Part shown: in pieces, positions 9,101 to 16,430 of the stretch
Layout: each line of letters opens with the position of its first letter
Numbering within the stretch: position 1 is the stretch's first letter
Source: SIG307 sp964545045
Lineage (GTDB): Bacteria > Bacillota > Clostridia > Lachnospirales > Lachnospiraceae
Direction: 5' to 3'
Assembly: GCA_964545045.1 (NCBI GenBank)
Contig: CAZJEN010000001.1
Location: 172,427-236,426, forward strand
DNA length: 64,000 bases
Position numbers and translations under genes: made by a program
Notes under the pieces: generated by a model
Databases searched by the model: none
What the model was told of the DNA's origin: nothing
What the model saw: the letters and a program-made list of their open reading frames with translations, nothing else

Positions 9101-9975
9101 ACAAGGATGTGGAGTGGCGTTCCAGTGACGAAAGTGTTGTAACGGTGGATCAGAACGGTAAGATTCGTGGTATTTCTCTCGGTTATGCAACCATTACCGC
9201 AATGGCTTTGGATGGCAGTGATGTGGAAGCAACCTGTGAAATTCGTGTTGTTACCGAAGTAACCGGCATGACCATGAATTATACTTCCATTACGTTGATT
9301 CAGGGAAATACCTTCCAGCTGGAGGCAGACATTCGTCCGGCGAATGCCACGTACAAGACGGCTTCCTGGAAGTCCGATAATTCGGAAATTGCTATGGTAG
9401 ATGATGACGGTGTTGTTACTGCGATTTCTCCGGGTACCGCATGGATTACCGCGGAGGCAAGAGACAGCAGCGGTAAGTATTGTAAATGTTATGTAACGGT
9501 TATTGCACCGATTCCGGCCACCGGAGTAACCACCATGGTGGATGAAATCGTAATGGCTCCGGGGGAGAAGAAAACGGTTGTGGCAAAGGCTACACCGACC
9601 AATACCACGGATTCCATGATGTGGACTTCTTCCGACGAGTCGGTTGTACGTGTAAACTCTGTGACAGGAGAGATTACCGCAATCGCACCGGGAAATGCCA
9701 GCGTTATTGTTATGATGGATTCCGGTAAAAAAGCGGTAATCAATGTTATTGTTGTAGGTCTTAGCCGTACATCGGTAGTGATGGATTATTATTCTACAGG
9801 TGTAACATTATATGTGGAAGGAGCTACGTCCACAATTCGTTGGTATTCTACCAATCCGAGAGTGGTTGAAGTAAGAAACGGTGCCCTGACATCGAGAGGT
9901 TCGGGAACAGCAACAATCGAAGCACGAGTAAACGGTAGAACCCTGACTTGTACGGTTCGGGTAATTGCACCATAG
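6193..9975 (+). CDS. Large secreted protein of tandem Ig-like (Big2) domains
   Basis: About 1260 residues. The N-terminus is a signal peptide (basic start, hydrophobic AALIFCAIFSVGF, probable cleavage near ADA-A). The rest is Ig-like repeats of about 80-90 residues. About ten clear Big2 units carry the pattern V-x-L ... G-x-x-x-x-L ... W-x-S-S-[ND] ... I/V-A-x-V ... G-x-V-x-A-x-x-x-G-x-A-x-I, preceded by three or four degenerate units. No LPxTG motif, C-terminal membrane helix or surface-layer domain is visible, so the mode of retention at the surface is unclear. The start at 6193 (AAGGAGGAG, 6-bp spacing) is preferred over TTG 6166. Probably an adhesin or structural surface protein. Confidence 0.88.
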   Translation: MKMRNKSFKIYMAALIFCAIFSVGFKKESIADAASLDYRFLYNAEEKASGSEIEMTSLNARLQVKSKATEEESGGLPADATVTFHSSDESVVVCQETGVQGMTTLVRKGPGYSTVTAVISDGKYNYAISCLVKVDLLITNKNFSTIDYAGHQILKLDKIGDTKQVVLKYVTYNDKNEYVDNTLVDWSSSNEMVATVDEFGNVTAVGAGRAEIMVSTQTSSGQSKPLVKTASVIVAPIGSFTEAKDYVGYEPSISTQIRKDNFMIYINGQSATSLVWKVSQLVTVKGKPTEKELSANSDILKYSINEYSGSVNFTGVKAGTYVIRAYADKEYIGNNNIPSFEAEVVVLFDMSDKVLLMNVGDTYNIIENSNIPNAGQFRYSSTNGNVASVDATGVIKAKNSSPNPVTITLTYIDNGIFETGGGGEYDQGVPDMTIEVTVIDGIQLNYTEVTINTKGTVQLEPVLTNRVEEVIWSSSDDRIAKVENGLVTGIKAGTAVITAKQTINGIVKTAKCTVYVQTSVEQVTLDPKEITLGIGKYETIQAFVKPSTLNGVSLKWVSSNEEIVKITESGKLSVTVQGVAGGNAVISAINQDNVVVGFCNVTVLQPVEGMTLSETEVTSRIGDKVQLRATITPDNATNQDVTWKSSNTKVATVSANGLVTMKAAGTASIICTSVDNPEVQAFCNVTVLKAVSGVSLDIDSKEMYVGENYRLTYLVSPADASTPEVIWTSTNTSVVTVDSTGMLTAKGVGQAEIIIKTIDGSYMDLCTIVVKQKPTNVKLSVNNLTMNAGEYFYLDPVLTPANSTKEGLVWECVDTNIATVSSTGRVTAKNPGQTIIMVKTENGATAYCKLTVLQAVTGLEITPGKATLDVGEKLQLYTEFTPATASNTNVYWTSSDEDIATVDKDGEVTAKSGGLVVIQCQSDDGGYNAVCILTVIEEVTGIKITPEQYKLGLGKTFQLKAEITNSTASDKDVEWRSSDESVVTVDQNGKIRGISLGYATITAMALDGSDVEATCEIRVVTEVTGMTMNYTSITLIQGNTFQLEADIRPANATYKTASWKSDNSEIAMVDDDGVVTAISPGTAWITAEARDSSGKYCKCYVTVIAPIPATGVTTMVDEIVMAPGEKKTVVAKATPTNTTDSMMWTSSDESVVRVNSVTGEITAIAPGNASVIVMMDSGKKAVINVIVVGLSRTSVVMDYYSTGVTLYVEGATSTIRWYSTNPRVVEVRNGALTSRGSGTATIEARVNGRTLTCTVRVIAP

Positions 9976-9994
9976 AAATTGAAAAGAATACTTC

Positions 9995-10022
9995 GTAAGC
10001 CGGGGATTGACCTCCGGCTTAC
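9995..10022 (+). terminator. Terminator-like hairpin after the Big2 gene
   Basis: Nine-bp stem GTAAGCCGG/CCGGCTTAC with a 10-nt loop, followed by a weak T-tract (TGTTGT). Likely a partial terminator separating the Big2 gene from recN. Confidence 0.5.
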
Positions 10023-10082
10023 TGTTGTAACAAAGAGAATGTATGTGAGAGGCTGAGAGAAGGGGAAGAGAAAGGAGCTTTT

Positions 10083-11759
10083 ATGTTACAAAGTTTGAGG
10101 GTGAGTAATTTTGCGCTCATCGAAGAATTGGAGGTCACGTTTGACGGCGGGCTGAACATTCTGACCGGTGAAACAGGTGCCGGAAAATCCATTCTACTGG
10201 GGTCGATTCAGACTGCATTGGGAGCAAAAACATCGAAAGATGTGATTCGGAACGGGGCGGAATCCGCTTATGTGGAAATTGTATTTGAAAACTGCGGGAA
10301 AGCAGTGGAAGAGGAGTTGGAACGTCAGGAGATTTCCTTGGATGATGGTAGTGTTACTATTTCCCGTAAGGTGACTTCTGCAGGGAAGAGCGTAAGCCGC
10401 ATTAACGGAGAGACGGTAAATGCGTCTGCTGTCAAGGCGGTAGCTTCCTTATTACTTGAAATTCACGGTCAGCAGGAGCATCATTCTCTTTTAAACAAAG
10501 AGAAGCATCTGGAAATGCTGGATCGTTATGCGGGGGAGGCACTTTGGACGCAAAAGGAAAAAGTGGCTTCTTTATGGCAGGAGTATCGTGGAATCAGAGC
10601 GGAGCTTTTGCAGGCAAGAGAGGATGCAACCAATAAAAACAGAGATTGTTCCTATTTAGAGTTTGCCTTCCGTGAAATAACGGATGCGGCCTACAAGCCG
10701 GGAGAAGAAGAACGACTGGAAAAGGATTTTGAGCGTTTATCTCATGCCAAAGCATTGGCGGAAGGCGTAGCTGCAGCACTTGCGGCAACCGTAAAAGGTC
10801 CGGGGGAGACAGCAGATAATCTTTTGGATAGTGCCATTCGCGGGCTTTCCAAGGTGAGTGGGTATGACTCCGAGGCGGAGCAGTTGCTTGTGCAGGCAGA
10901 GGAGATTGCGTCTTTATTGTCGGAGTTTAACCGTGCGGCTGACCGTTACTTTGAGGAAATCAGTGATTGTGAAGAAGAGTATGCAATGGTTTCGGAACGT
11001 CTGGATTTATTGAATCGTTTGAAATCCAAATACGGGAAGAACATGGAAGAGGTGCTGGCTTACGGGCAGGAATGTGAAGAGAAGCTGGCACGATATGCGG
11101 ATTACGATGCTTATTTAGAGCGTTTGGAAAGAGAGTATACAACTGTAGAATACGGATTCAAGGAAGCTTCCGAAGCATTATCCGCGATGCGAAAAGAAAC
11201 GGCAGAGGACCTTTCCGGGCAGATTAAGAAGGCTTTGTCGGAACTGAACTTTTTGGAGGTTCGCTTCGAAATCAGAATCGAGCAGACGGAGTATAGCGCA
11301 AACGGTATTGATTCGGCGGAGTTTTATATCGCTACCAATCCGGGAGAAGAGATAAAACCGCTGATAAAGGTTGCATCCGGCGGTGAACTTTCCCGAATTA
11401 TGCTGGCTTTAAAATCCGTATTTGCGGACAGGGACGAGATTCCGACGTTGATTTTCGACGAAATCGATACGGGTATCAGCGGACGGACCGCACAGGCGGT
11501 TTCCGAGAAAATGGCGGCAATTGCTACCGACAGGCAGCTTTTGTGTATTACCCATTTACCGCAGATTGCGGCAATGGCTGACAATCACTATTTGATTGAG
11601 AAGGCAACGGACGGCGTAAAGACCGTTACAAAAATCGAGCGACTTACGGAGGAACGTTCTGTAGAAGAGCTTGCCAGAATGTTAGGCGGAGCAAGTATCA
11701 CGGATGCGGTATTGGAAAATGCAGCAGAAATGAAACGCCTTGCGGCAACAAAAAAATAA
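10083..11759 (+). CDS. recN: DNA repair protein RecN
   Basis: SMC-like ATPase for double-strand-break repair. 558 residues, the family length. Walker A GETGAGKS near residue 35, then EIHGQQEHHSLL typical of RecN, a long coiled-coil region (about residues 150-380), signature region ASGGELSRIMLALK, Walker B LIFDEIDTGISG, and CITHLPQIAAMADNH. Start ATG after AAAGGAG. It is followed by spoIVB, the order seen in Bacillus and many Clostridia; spo0A normally comes next but lies about 14 kb downstream here. Confidence 0.97.
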   Translation: MLQSLRVSNFALIEELEVTFDGGLNILTGETGAGKSILLGSIQTALGAKTSKDVIRNGAESAYVEIVFENCGKAVEEELERQEISLDDGSVTISRKVTSAGKSVSRINGETVNASAVKAVASLLLEIHGQQEHHSLLNKEKHLEMLDRYAGEALWTQKEKVASLWQEYRGIRAELLQAREDATNKNRDCSYLEFAFREITDAAYKPGEEERLEKDFERLSHAKALAEGVAAALAATVKGPGETADNLLDSAIRGLSKVSGYDSEAEQLLVQAEEIASLLSEFNRAADRYFEEISDCEEEYAMVSERLDLLNRLKSKYGKNMEEVLAYGQECEEKLARYADYDAYLERLEREYTTVEYGFKEASEALSAMRKETAEDLSGQIKKALSELNFLEVRFEIRIEQTEYSANGIDSAEFYIATNPGEEIKPLIKVASGGELSRIMLALKSVFADRDEIPTLIFDEIDTGISGRTAQAVSEKMAAIATDRQLLCITHLPQIAAMADNHYLIEKATDGVKTVTKIERLTEERSVEELARMLGGASITDAVLENAAEMKRLAATKK

Positions 11760-11814
11760 TTGGAAAAAGTTAATTAATTTTTTTAGTTTGAAATATCTGT
11801 TCTTACGCATACTA

Positions 11815-11848
11815 TTAGGGAACCTGTTTTTTTGGCAGAGTTCCCTAA
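11815..11848 (+). other. Hairpin in the recN-spoIVB gap
   Basis: Nine-bp arms TTAGGGAAC (11815-11823) and GTTCCCTAA (11840-11848) with a 16-nt loop. Just upstream, 11808-11814 reads CATACTA, which matches the sigma-G -10 consensus, but I found no good -35 at the right distance. A T-tract is absent after the stem, so it is not a classic terminator. Confidence 0.35.
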
Positions 11849-11889
11849 GTTGTTTTATGGGAAAGTTTTCTTATATCACAGAGGTGGGT

Positions 11890-11924
11890 GCCAACCGGGT
11901 TTAAATTTGAGAAGAAAGGTTGGC
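11890..11924 (+). promoter_or_regulatory. Inverted repeat covering the spoIVB ribosome-binding region
   Basis: GCCAACC (11890-11896) pairs with GGTTGGC (11918-11924). The right arm overlaps the AAAGG that precedes the spoIVB start at 11931. If it folds in mRNA it would partly hide the ribosome-binding site. Confidence 0.35.
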
Positions 11925-11930
11925 GAAGGG

Positions 11931-13202
11931 ATGAAGAAAAAGTATCGTAAGTGGCTGGTGACAGCTTTGATATTGAACATAATCGCAATTTTCGGCTATG
12001 GAGTGTACTATTACAAAGACAGTTTGCCGGAAGAAATCTTGATTATAACAGGGGAAGAACAGAAAATATCCTTTCGATTTCCGATTTTTGCCGAAATAGA
12101 GGGCGAAAGTGTGGGCGTACTGGAGGTCAACCGAAAACCGCTGGAAAAGGGCAGTATCAAAATCGATTTGTCGGATGCAGTTACCATGGAGGCATCGGAA
12201 ACAACAAATGCTACCATGGAAATAAAACTGTTTGGGTTTATTCCGTTAAAGAAGGTGGAAATCTCTGCGGTTACTCCGGAAAGTGTGGTTGTGGGTGGCT
12301 CGGCCATCGGAATCCATGTGGAAACCGACGGAATTTTAGTCTTGGGAACCACAACGGTAACGGGAGAAGACAAAATGACCTACGAACCGGCGGAAAACCG
12401 GTTAAAATCGGGAGACTATATCGTTGAAGTGAACGGTATTACAATGACAGAAAAAGAAGACTTGATGAAGTTATTAAAAGATTCGGACGGCAGTACACTT
12501 CGGTGTAAAGTGAGGCGTGGAAAAGAAATTATTGAGACGGCGGTGACACCGGTCAGAACAGCGGACGGTGCCTACAAAATCGGAACCTGGATTCGGGACG
12601 ATACCCAGGGAATCGGTACACTGACCTATATTACACCGGATGGAAAATTCGGCGCACTGGGTCACGGAATCACGGATGTGGATACGGGAGTAGTGATGGA
12701 AGTCGGTGGAGGAGCTGCTTATGATGCGGAAATACTTCGTATTATAAAAGGTGAGCCGGGAGAACCGGGAGAGTTGAGCGGCGTGATACACCGTTCGGAG
12801 GACGAATGTCTCGGAACGGTCATTAAAAACACAGCTCAGGGAATCTTCGGAACCGTAAAAGAAAACTGCAAGCTATATCCGAGCCATAGAACGATGGAGG
12901 TGGGGTTCAAGCAAGAAGTAAAAAAAGGAAAAGCCACCATACTGTGTGAAATCAACGGAAACGTAAACGAATACGAAATCGAAATACAGCAGGTCGATTA
13001 CGCTAACCGTAACCATGCAAAAGGACTTGTAATAAAAATCACCGATGAAGAGTTGTTAGAATTGACCGGGGGGATTGTTCAAGGCATGAGCGGAAGTCCG
13101 ATCATTCAGAACGGGAAATTGATAGGAGCGGTGACACATGTGTTTATTCGGGATAGTACCAAAGGGTATGGGACGTTCATTGAAAATATGATACAAAATT
13201 GA
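11931..13202 (+). CDS. spoIVB: SpoIVB serine peptidase, sporulation signalling
   Basis: Secreted or membrane-tethered protease that, in sporulating Firmicutes, is made in the forespore and triggers sigma-K activation in the mother cell by cleaving SpoIVFA. 423 residues: an N-terminal membrane anchor (WLVTALILNIIAIFGYGVYY), a PDZ domain (around GDYIVEVNGITM), then the S55 peptidase domain with catalytic His245 in GALGHGITD and Ser387 in GMSGSPI, equivalent to His236 and Ser378 of B. subtilis. The frame is open from 11832, but the start at 11931 gives the family N-terminus. It follows recN as expected. Whether sigma-K and SpoIVFA exist here cannot be seen. Confidence 0.95.
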   Translation: MKKKYRKWLVTALILNIIAIFGYGVYYYKDSLPEEILIITGEEQKISFRFPIFAEIEGESVGVLEVNRKPLEKGSIKIDLSDAVTMEASETTNATMEIKLFGFIPLKKVEISAVTPESVVVGGSAIGIHVETDGILVLGTTTVTGEDKMTYEPAENRLKSGDYIVEVNGITMTEKEDLMKLLKDSDGSTLRCKVRRGKEIIETAVTPVRTADGAYKIGTWIRDDTQGIGTLTYITPDGKFGALGHGITDVDTGVVMEVGGGAAYDAEILRIIKGEPGEPGELSGVIHRSEDECLGTVIKNTAQGIFGTVKENCKLYPSHRTMEVGFKQEVKKGKATILCEINGNVNEYEIEIQQVDYANRNHAKGLVIKITDEELLELTGGIVQGMSGSPIIQNGKLIGAVTHVFIRDSTKGYGTFIENMIQN

Positions 13203-13211
13203 GACCGGACC

Positions 13212-13275
13212 AAAAAAGAACAGGAGTACACGCGGGAAAGCTCGCTTTCCAAAGCGTGCACTCCTGTTCTTTTTT
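13212..13275. terminator. Long bidirectional hairpin terminator after spoIVB
   Basis: Outer 16-bp perfect stem AAAAAAGAACAGGAGT/ACTCCTGTTCTTTTTT, inner stems CACGC/GCGTG and GGAAAGC/GCTTTCC, 2-nt loop. A-run on the left and T-run on the right allow termination on both strands. It marks the border between spoIVB and the repeat region. Confidence 0.85.
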
Positions 13276-13277
13276 GA

Positions 13278-13640
13278 GAGCCGGCGAAAGCCGGCTCATG
13301 AGCAAGGAGAGAAGCGGATTGCGAATGATGTCCGGTCGTGCAAGTTTACTTGTAACGGAGTTTCCTTTTATATGCGGAATGTCTGTCGAGAGCCACACAC
13401 ATGAGCAAGGAGAGAAGCGGATTGCGAATGATGTCCGGTCGTGCAAGTTTACTTNNNNNNNNNNNNNNNNNNNNNNNNNNNNNNNNNNNNNNNNNNNNNN
13501 NNNNNNNNNNNNNNNNNNNNNNNNNNNNNNNNNNNNNNNNNNNNNNNNNNNNNNGTGACGGAGTTTCCTTTTATATGCGAAATGTGTGGCGAGAGCCACA
13601 CACATGAGCAAGGAGCGAAGCGGATTGCGAATGACCGCAT
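13278..13640. repeat. Tandem repeats of about 103 bp with GNRA-capped hairpins
   Basis: Units begin at 13297 and 13400 (period 103 bp, 55 nt identical) and a diverged unit begins near 13603. At least one more lies in or around the gap. Each unit starts just after a hairpin with a GNRA-type loop: GAGCCGGC-GAAA-GCCGGCTC at 13278-13297, and TGTGTGGC-GAGA-GCCACACA upstream of the last unit. The units also contain small self-complementary pieces (CAAGTTTACTTG and GGAGTTTCC). Translations in the area are not protein-like. Candidate structured RNA or mobile intergenic repeat; no family recognised. Confidence 0.7.
13455..13554. other. Assembly gap of 100 N
   Basis: Exactly 100 undetermined bases inside the tandem repeat array, so probably a placeholder of unknown true length. 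The 55 nt before it (13400-13454) are an exact copy of 13297-13351. Confidence 0.95.
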
Positions 13641-13708
13641 GGCGTAGCCGGTGTGGGCGAATGATTGCATGATATGTCTTTATAACTTAAAAAATTTTAA
13701 ACCACGCA

Positions 13709-13737
13709 TTGCGTTGTAGGGGCGATAGTGATATAAT
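13709..13737 (+). promoter_or_regulatory. Promoter for the HTH-KilA-N pair
   Basis: TTGCGT, 17-bp spacer, TATAAT, with TGA before the -10 (extended -10 TGnTATAAT). It lies 33 bp upstream of the HTH gene start. Confidence 0.65.
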
Positions 13738-13769
13738 ATAAGAAAACTACATGTTTGAGGTGTTAATAT

Positions 13770-13982
13770 ATGAAAAGTCAAACTAAGATAAAAGAGCTTA
13801 GAGAACAGACCGGAATGACAAGAAAAGAGTTTTCATTGCATATCGGGATTCCGCTTCGTACTATCGAAGACTGGGAAGCAGGACGTAGAAATCCACCGGA
13901 GTATATTCCGAGATTAATTGCTTACCAGTTAAAGTATGAAGAATTAAAGAAGGGTGAGGAGGAGAAGAATGACAAAGAATAG
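13770..13982 (+). CDS. Small helix-turn-helix DNA-binding protein
   Basis: 70 residues forming an XRE/Cro-like HTH: LREQTGMTRKEFSLHIGIPLRTIEDWEAGRRNPP, with TRKEFSLHIGIP as helix-turn and RTIEDWEAG as recognition helix. The tail is charged (ELKKGEEEKNDKE). Probably a regulator of its own operon. It overlaps the downstream KilA-N gene by 14 bp, so the two are translationally linked. This AT-richer pair looks like phage or other mobile cargo compared with its housekeeping neighbours. Confidence 0.82.
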   Translation: MKSQTKIKELREQTGMTRKEFSLHIGIPLRTIEDWEAGRRNPPEYIPRLIAYQLKYEELKKGEEEKNDKE

Positions 13983-14820
13983 AGTTATTACTGTACAAAA
14001 TATACCGATCACAGTATCAAATGCAGAGGTAGATGATTATATCTGTATTACAGATATGGCTACGGCGAAATCAGATGATATAAGAGCCGCAGACGTTATT
14101 AAGAATTGGTTACGAAATAGAAATACATTAGAATTTTTGGGGGCATGGGAACAAATGTATAATAGTAATTTTAAAGTGGTCGAATTCGACCACTTTAAAC
14201 AAGAAGCAGGATTACATACATTTGTTTTAAGTGTAGGTGAATGGATTGAACAAACAAATGCGAAAGGACTCTATGTTAAGAAAGGGCGATACGGAGGTAC
14301 TTTTGCTCATAAGGATATCGCATTTGAGTTTGCATCCGCAATCAGCCCTGTTTTTAAGTTGTATTTGATAAAAGAATTTCAACGTTTAAAGGAAGAAGAA
14401 AATGATAGACAGAAAATAGAGTGGGATGCGAAACGGTTTCTTAGCAAAAACAATTACCTGATTCAAACGAATGCGGTAAAAAATTACATAATACCACATT
14501 GTAATTATAGAGACGACCTTAAGTGGCTTACATATGCAGAGGAGGTAGATTTGCTAAATGTAGCATTGTTTGGCTTTACTGCTAAAGCGTGGAGGGAGGC
14601 TAACCCTGAGCTGGCAAAGAATAGTAATGTAAGAGATTATGCTACAATAAATGAGCTTACTATTCTTTCTAATTTGGAAACGCATAATGCACAGATGATA
14701 CGAGAAGGGAAAAGTAAGGAAGAACGTTTTATGGTTTTAAAGGAAATTGTAGTGTATCAAATGAATGTTTTGTCTGCAACGGAGAGGATTGCTCAATTTG
14801 GAGAGTGTGATGAAGTGTAG
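13969..14820 (+). CDS. KilA-N domain protein, phage-type
   Basis: 283 residues from ATG 13969 (GAGGAG upstream). The N-terminal half is a KilA-N domain, a DNA-binding module of phages and large DNA viruses: YICITDMATAK near the start, VIKNWLRNRNTLEFLGAWE, then FKVVEFDHFKQEAGLH and the strongly conserved KGRYGGTFAHKDIAFEFA. The C-terminal half (LTYAEEVDLLNVALFGFTAKAWR onward) is common in bacterial KilA-N proteins and of unknown function. Proteins of this type occur in prophages and as orphan genes. A perfect 30-bp palindrome lies inside the gene at 14170-14199. The gene looks more AT-rich than the surrounding core genes, suggesting transfer. Confidence 0.88.
   Translation: MTKNRVITVQNIPITVSNAEVDDYICITDMATAKSDDIRAADVIKNWLRNRNTLEFLGAWEQMYNSNFKVVEFDHFKQEAGLHTFVLSVGEWIEQTNAKGLYVKKGRYGGTFAHKDIAFEFASAISPVFKLYLIKEFQRLKEEENDRQKIEWDAKRFLSKNNYLIQTNAVKNYIIPHCNYRDDLKWLTYAEEVDLLNVALFGFTAKAWREANPELAKNSNVRDYATINELTILSNLETHNAQMIREGKSKEERFMVLKEIVVYQMNVLSATERIAQFGECDEV
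14170..14199. repeat. Perfect 30-bp palindrome inside the KilA-N gene
   Basis: The half-site TTTAAAGTGGTCGAA (14170-14184) is followed directly by its exact reverse complement (14185-14199). It encodes the FKVVEFDHFK stretch of the KilA-N domain. It could be a DNA-binding site or a consequence of coding constraint. Confidence 0.9.
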
Positions 14821-14859
14821 TTGATATAACAATTAAAAGTTTGATTATTTGTCATTTTC

Positions 14860-14888
14860 TTTACAAATCACCTCCATCGTTTTATAAT
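14860..14888 (+). promoter_or_regulatory. Sigma-A promoter for the SGNH hydrolase gene
   Basis: TTTACA, 17-bp spacer, TATAAT. It lies 31 bp before the start codon. Confidence 0.75.
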
Positions 14889-14919
14889 AAAATCAACTAC
14901 ATCGAAAGGCGGTTTACCT

Positions 14920-15867
14920 ATGAAATTATCCAACGAACAATTAAAAGAGATTTATTACGGCGCACTTTGGTTTGATGAGACGAAGGACGGCTATTTACAG
15001 GCATTTCAGTATACACAGAGTCAGATGGACTATTTTAAGGGAGCATTTGAGTTCTGGTACGACAGATGCTTTGCCACCACTGCAAAGACCTTCGAATTTA
15101 CCACAACCGCAACGGAAATTTCTTTTGGTTATAAATTTATCTGGCGCGGGTCCGAGGATTCCGTGGAACTCTATGTGAACGGGATGCCGGAAAAGATTTA
15201 TTATGTAAAGGATATGGGAGAGGAAGGAACACTTTCCTTTGAGCTTGCCGAGGGCGAGAAGGAGGTTGTGATTTATCTTCCGTCGGATGCTACGGTGCTG
15301 GTGCGTGATTTTGAAATTAATGCAGAGTATACCCCGGCAAAGAAGGGAGAAACAGTGCTTTGGATCGGAGACTCCATTACCCAGGGCTTCGGACCGCTTC
15401 GTTCCGCTCAGACCTATGTGAGTGTTGCGAATCGTCTTTTGAACTATGATATTCTCAATCAGGGCATCGGCGGTTATGTATACGATAAAAACACCATGGT
15501 ACCGATGGAAGGCTTCAAGCCGGATAAAATTATCATTGCTATGGGAACCAATCAGTTCGGTTCGGAAACTATGAAGGACGTGGAAGCGTATTATGAGTGC
15601 CTGAAGAACGTATATGGTGACACTCCGGTGCTTTGTGTGAGCCCGATTTGGCGAGGAGATTGTCCGGACCGTTATGATGTATTTGTAAGATTTTGTGAGA
15701 ATGTAAAAAAGATTGCGGGAGCATATTCGAATGTTACCGTGGTGGACGGATTTGAGCTGGTGCCGCATTTGCCGGAATACTATCTCGATAATCTGCATCC
15801 GAACGGTTTGGGAATGGAGCTTTACGGAAGAAATCTGGTGGAGGCAATAAAGCGAACCAGGTTTTAA
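14920..15867 (+). CDS. SGNH/GDSL-type hydrolase, probable carbohydrate esterase
   Basis: 315 residues. Residues 1-135 form a beta-rich N-terminal module (EISFGYKFIWRGSEDSVELYVNG), as in two-domain SGNH esterases. The catalytic domain starts at about 145: block I GDSITQG with Ser152, block II Gly in QGIGG, block III GTNQ, and block V DNLHPN with Asp290 and His293. The oxyanion and triad residues are complete. No signal peptide, so it is probably cytosolic and may deacetylate imported sugars or short oligosaccharides. Own promoter; the small gene at 15889 follows within 22 bp. Confidence 0.88.
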   Translation: MKLSNEQLKEIYYGALWFDETKDGYLQAFQYTQSQMDYFKGAFEFWYDRCFATTAKTFEFTTTATEISFGYKFIWRGSEDSVELYVNGMPEKIYYVKDMGEEGTLSFELAEGEKEVVIYLPSDATVLVRDFEINAEYTPAKKGETVLWIGDSITQGFGPLRSAQTYVSVANRLLNYDILNQGIGGYVYDKNTMVPMEGFKPDKIIIAMGTNQFGSETMKDVEAYYECLKNVYGDTPVLCVSPIWRGDCPDRYDVFVRFCENVKKIAGAYSNVTVVDGFELVPHLPEYYLDNLHPNGLGMELYGRNLVEAIKRTRF

Positions 15868-15888
15868 GTTTTGGGGGAGAAGAACTAC

Positions 15889-16194
15889 ATGAAACCGAGA
15901 ACAGAACTAAGTATGCAACTTTATCATATGCTCCTGGAACGTGGTTATGAGGAAGGCTTATGTGATGTAATCACGCGGAATTTGAATACGGATTTTACTG
16001 CTGCACGAATGATCGGATACTTGTGCCAATATTCCCATCTTCGAGAGGGAGAAGTGGTGGATGAGATGCTTTCCATATTGAGTGACCGGAATGCCTTAAT
16101 CAAGAAAAAGGAAACCGAGCAAGCTCAAGCTAAAATCAATGAGATGTATGAGTTTGGGCTGGGTGTGGAAGCGGACGGAGAATTTGAGGATTGA
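15889..16194 (+). CDS. Conserved small hypothetical protein
   Basis: 101 residues, mostly helical, soluble, no recognised motif. An upstream TTG at 15871 also opens the frame, but GGGGGAG sits 9 bp before ATG 15889, so the latter is chosen. The sequence RTELSMQLYHMLLERGYEEGLCDVI followed by RMIGYLCQYSH looks like a compact helical protein that I have a general impression of seeing in Lachnospiraceae; no function is known to me. Probably transcribed with the SGNH hydrolase gene, 21 bp upstream. Confidence 0.7.
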   Translation: MKPRTELSMQLYHMLLERGYEEGLCDVITRNLNTDFTAARMIGYLCQYSHLREGEVVDEMLSILSDRNALIKKKETEQAQAKINEMYEFGLGVEADGEFED

Positions 16195-16205
16195 GGAACT
16201 TCTGA

Positions 16206-16430
16206 AAGCAACACAATTATAGTCCTTGCTGGATACTTAATAAAAACTATCACGGCAATGGATACGGATATGAAGCAGTGAAGGCTGTCTTTGATTATCT
16301 ATTTAATGAAAAAGGCGCACGAAGAATTTATGCATACACAGAAGATTACAATATTGCAAGTCAAAGGGCGTGCGAAAAACTCGGTATGCGCTGTGAAGGT
16401 CTGTTTATAGAGTTTGTTCCTTGCTTTTGA
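16206..16430 (+). pseudogene. Remnant of a GNAT acetyltransferase gene
   Basis: The plus-strand frame 16206-16430 has no usable start, yet it encodes the C-terminal half of a RimJ-like GNAT domain: WILNKNYHGNGYGYEAVKAV (an acetyl-CoA loop of the G-x-G-Y-x-x-E-A type), then RRIYAYTEDYNIAS and CEKLGMRCEGLF. The first strands of the domain and the normal tail are missing, and a TGA precedes it in frame. This is a decayed gene lying just upstream of two intact but unrelated GNAT-type genes. Confidence 0.75.

Noticed and set aside
13199..13670. Several overlapping frames in the repeat region
   Set aside because: They run through the gap and repeat units, have no ribosome sites and do not resemble proteins.
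14995..15798. Long minus-strand frame (about 267 codons) opposite the SGNH hydrolase
   Set aside because: Shadow of a gene with complete catalytic motifs; no ribosome site and no recognisable protein features.
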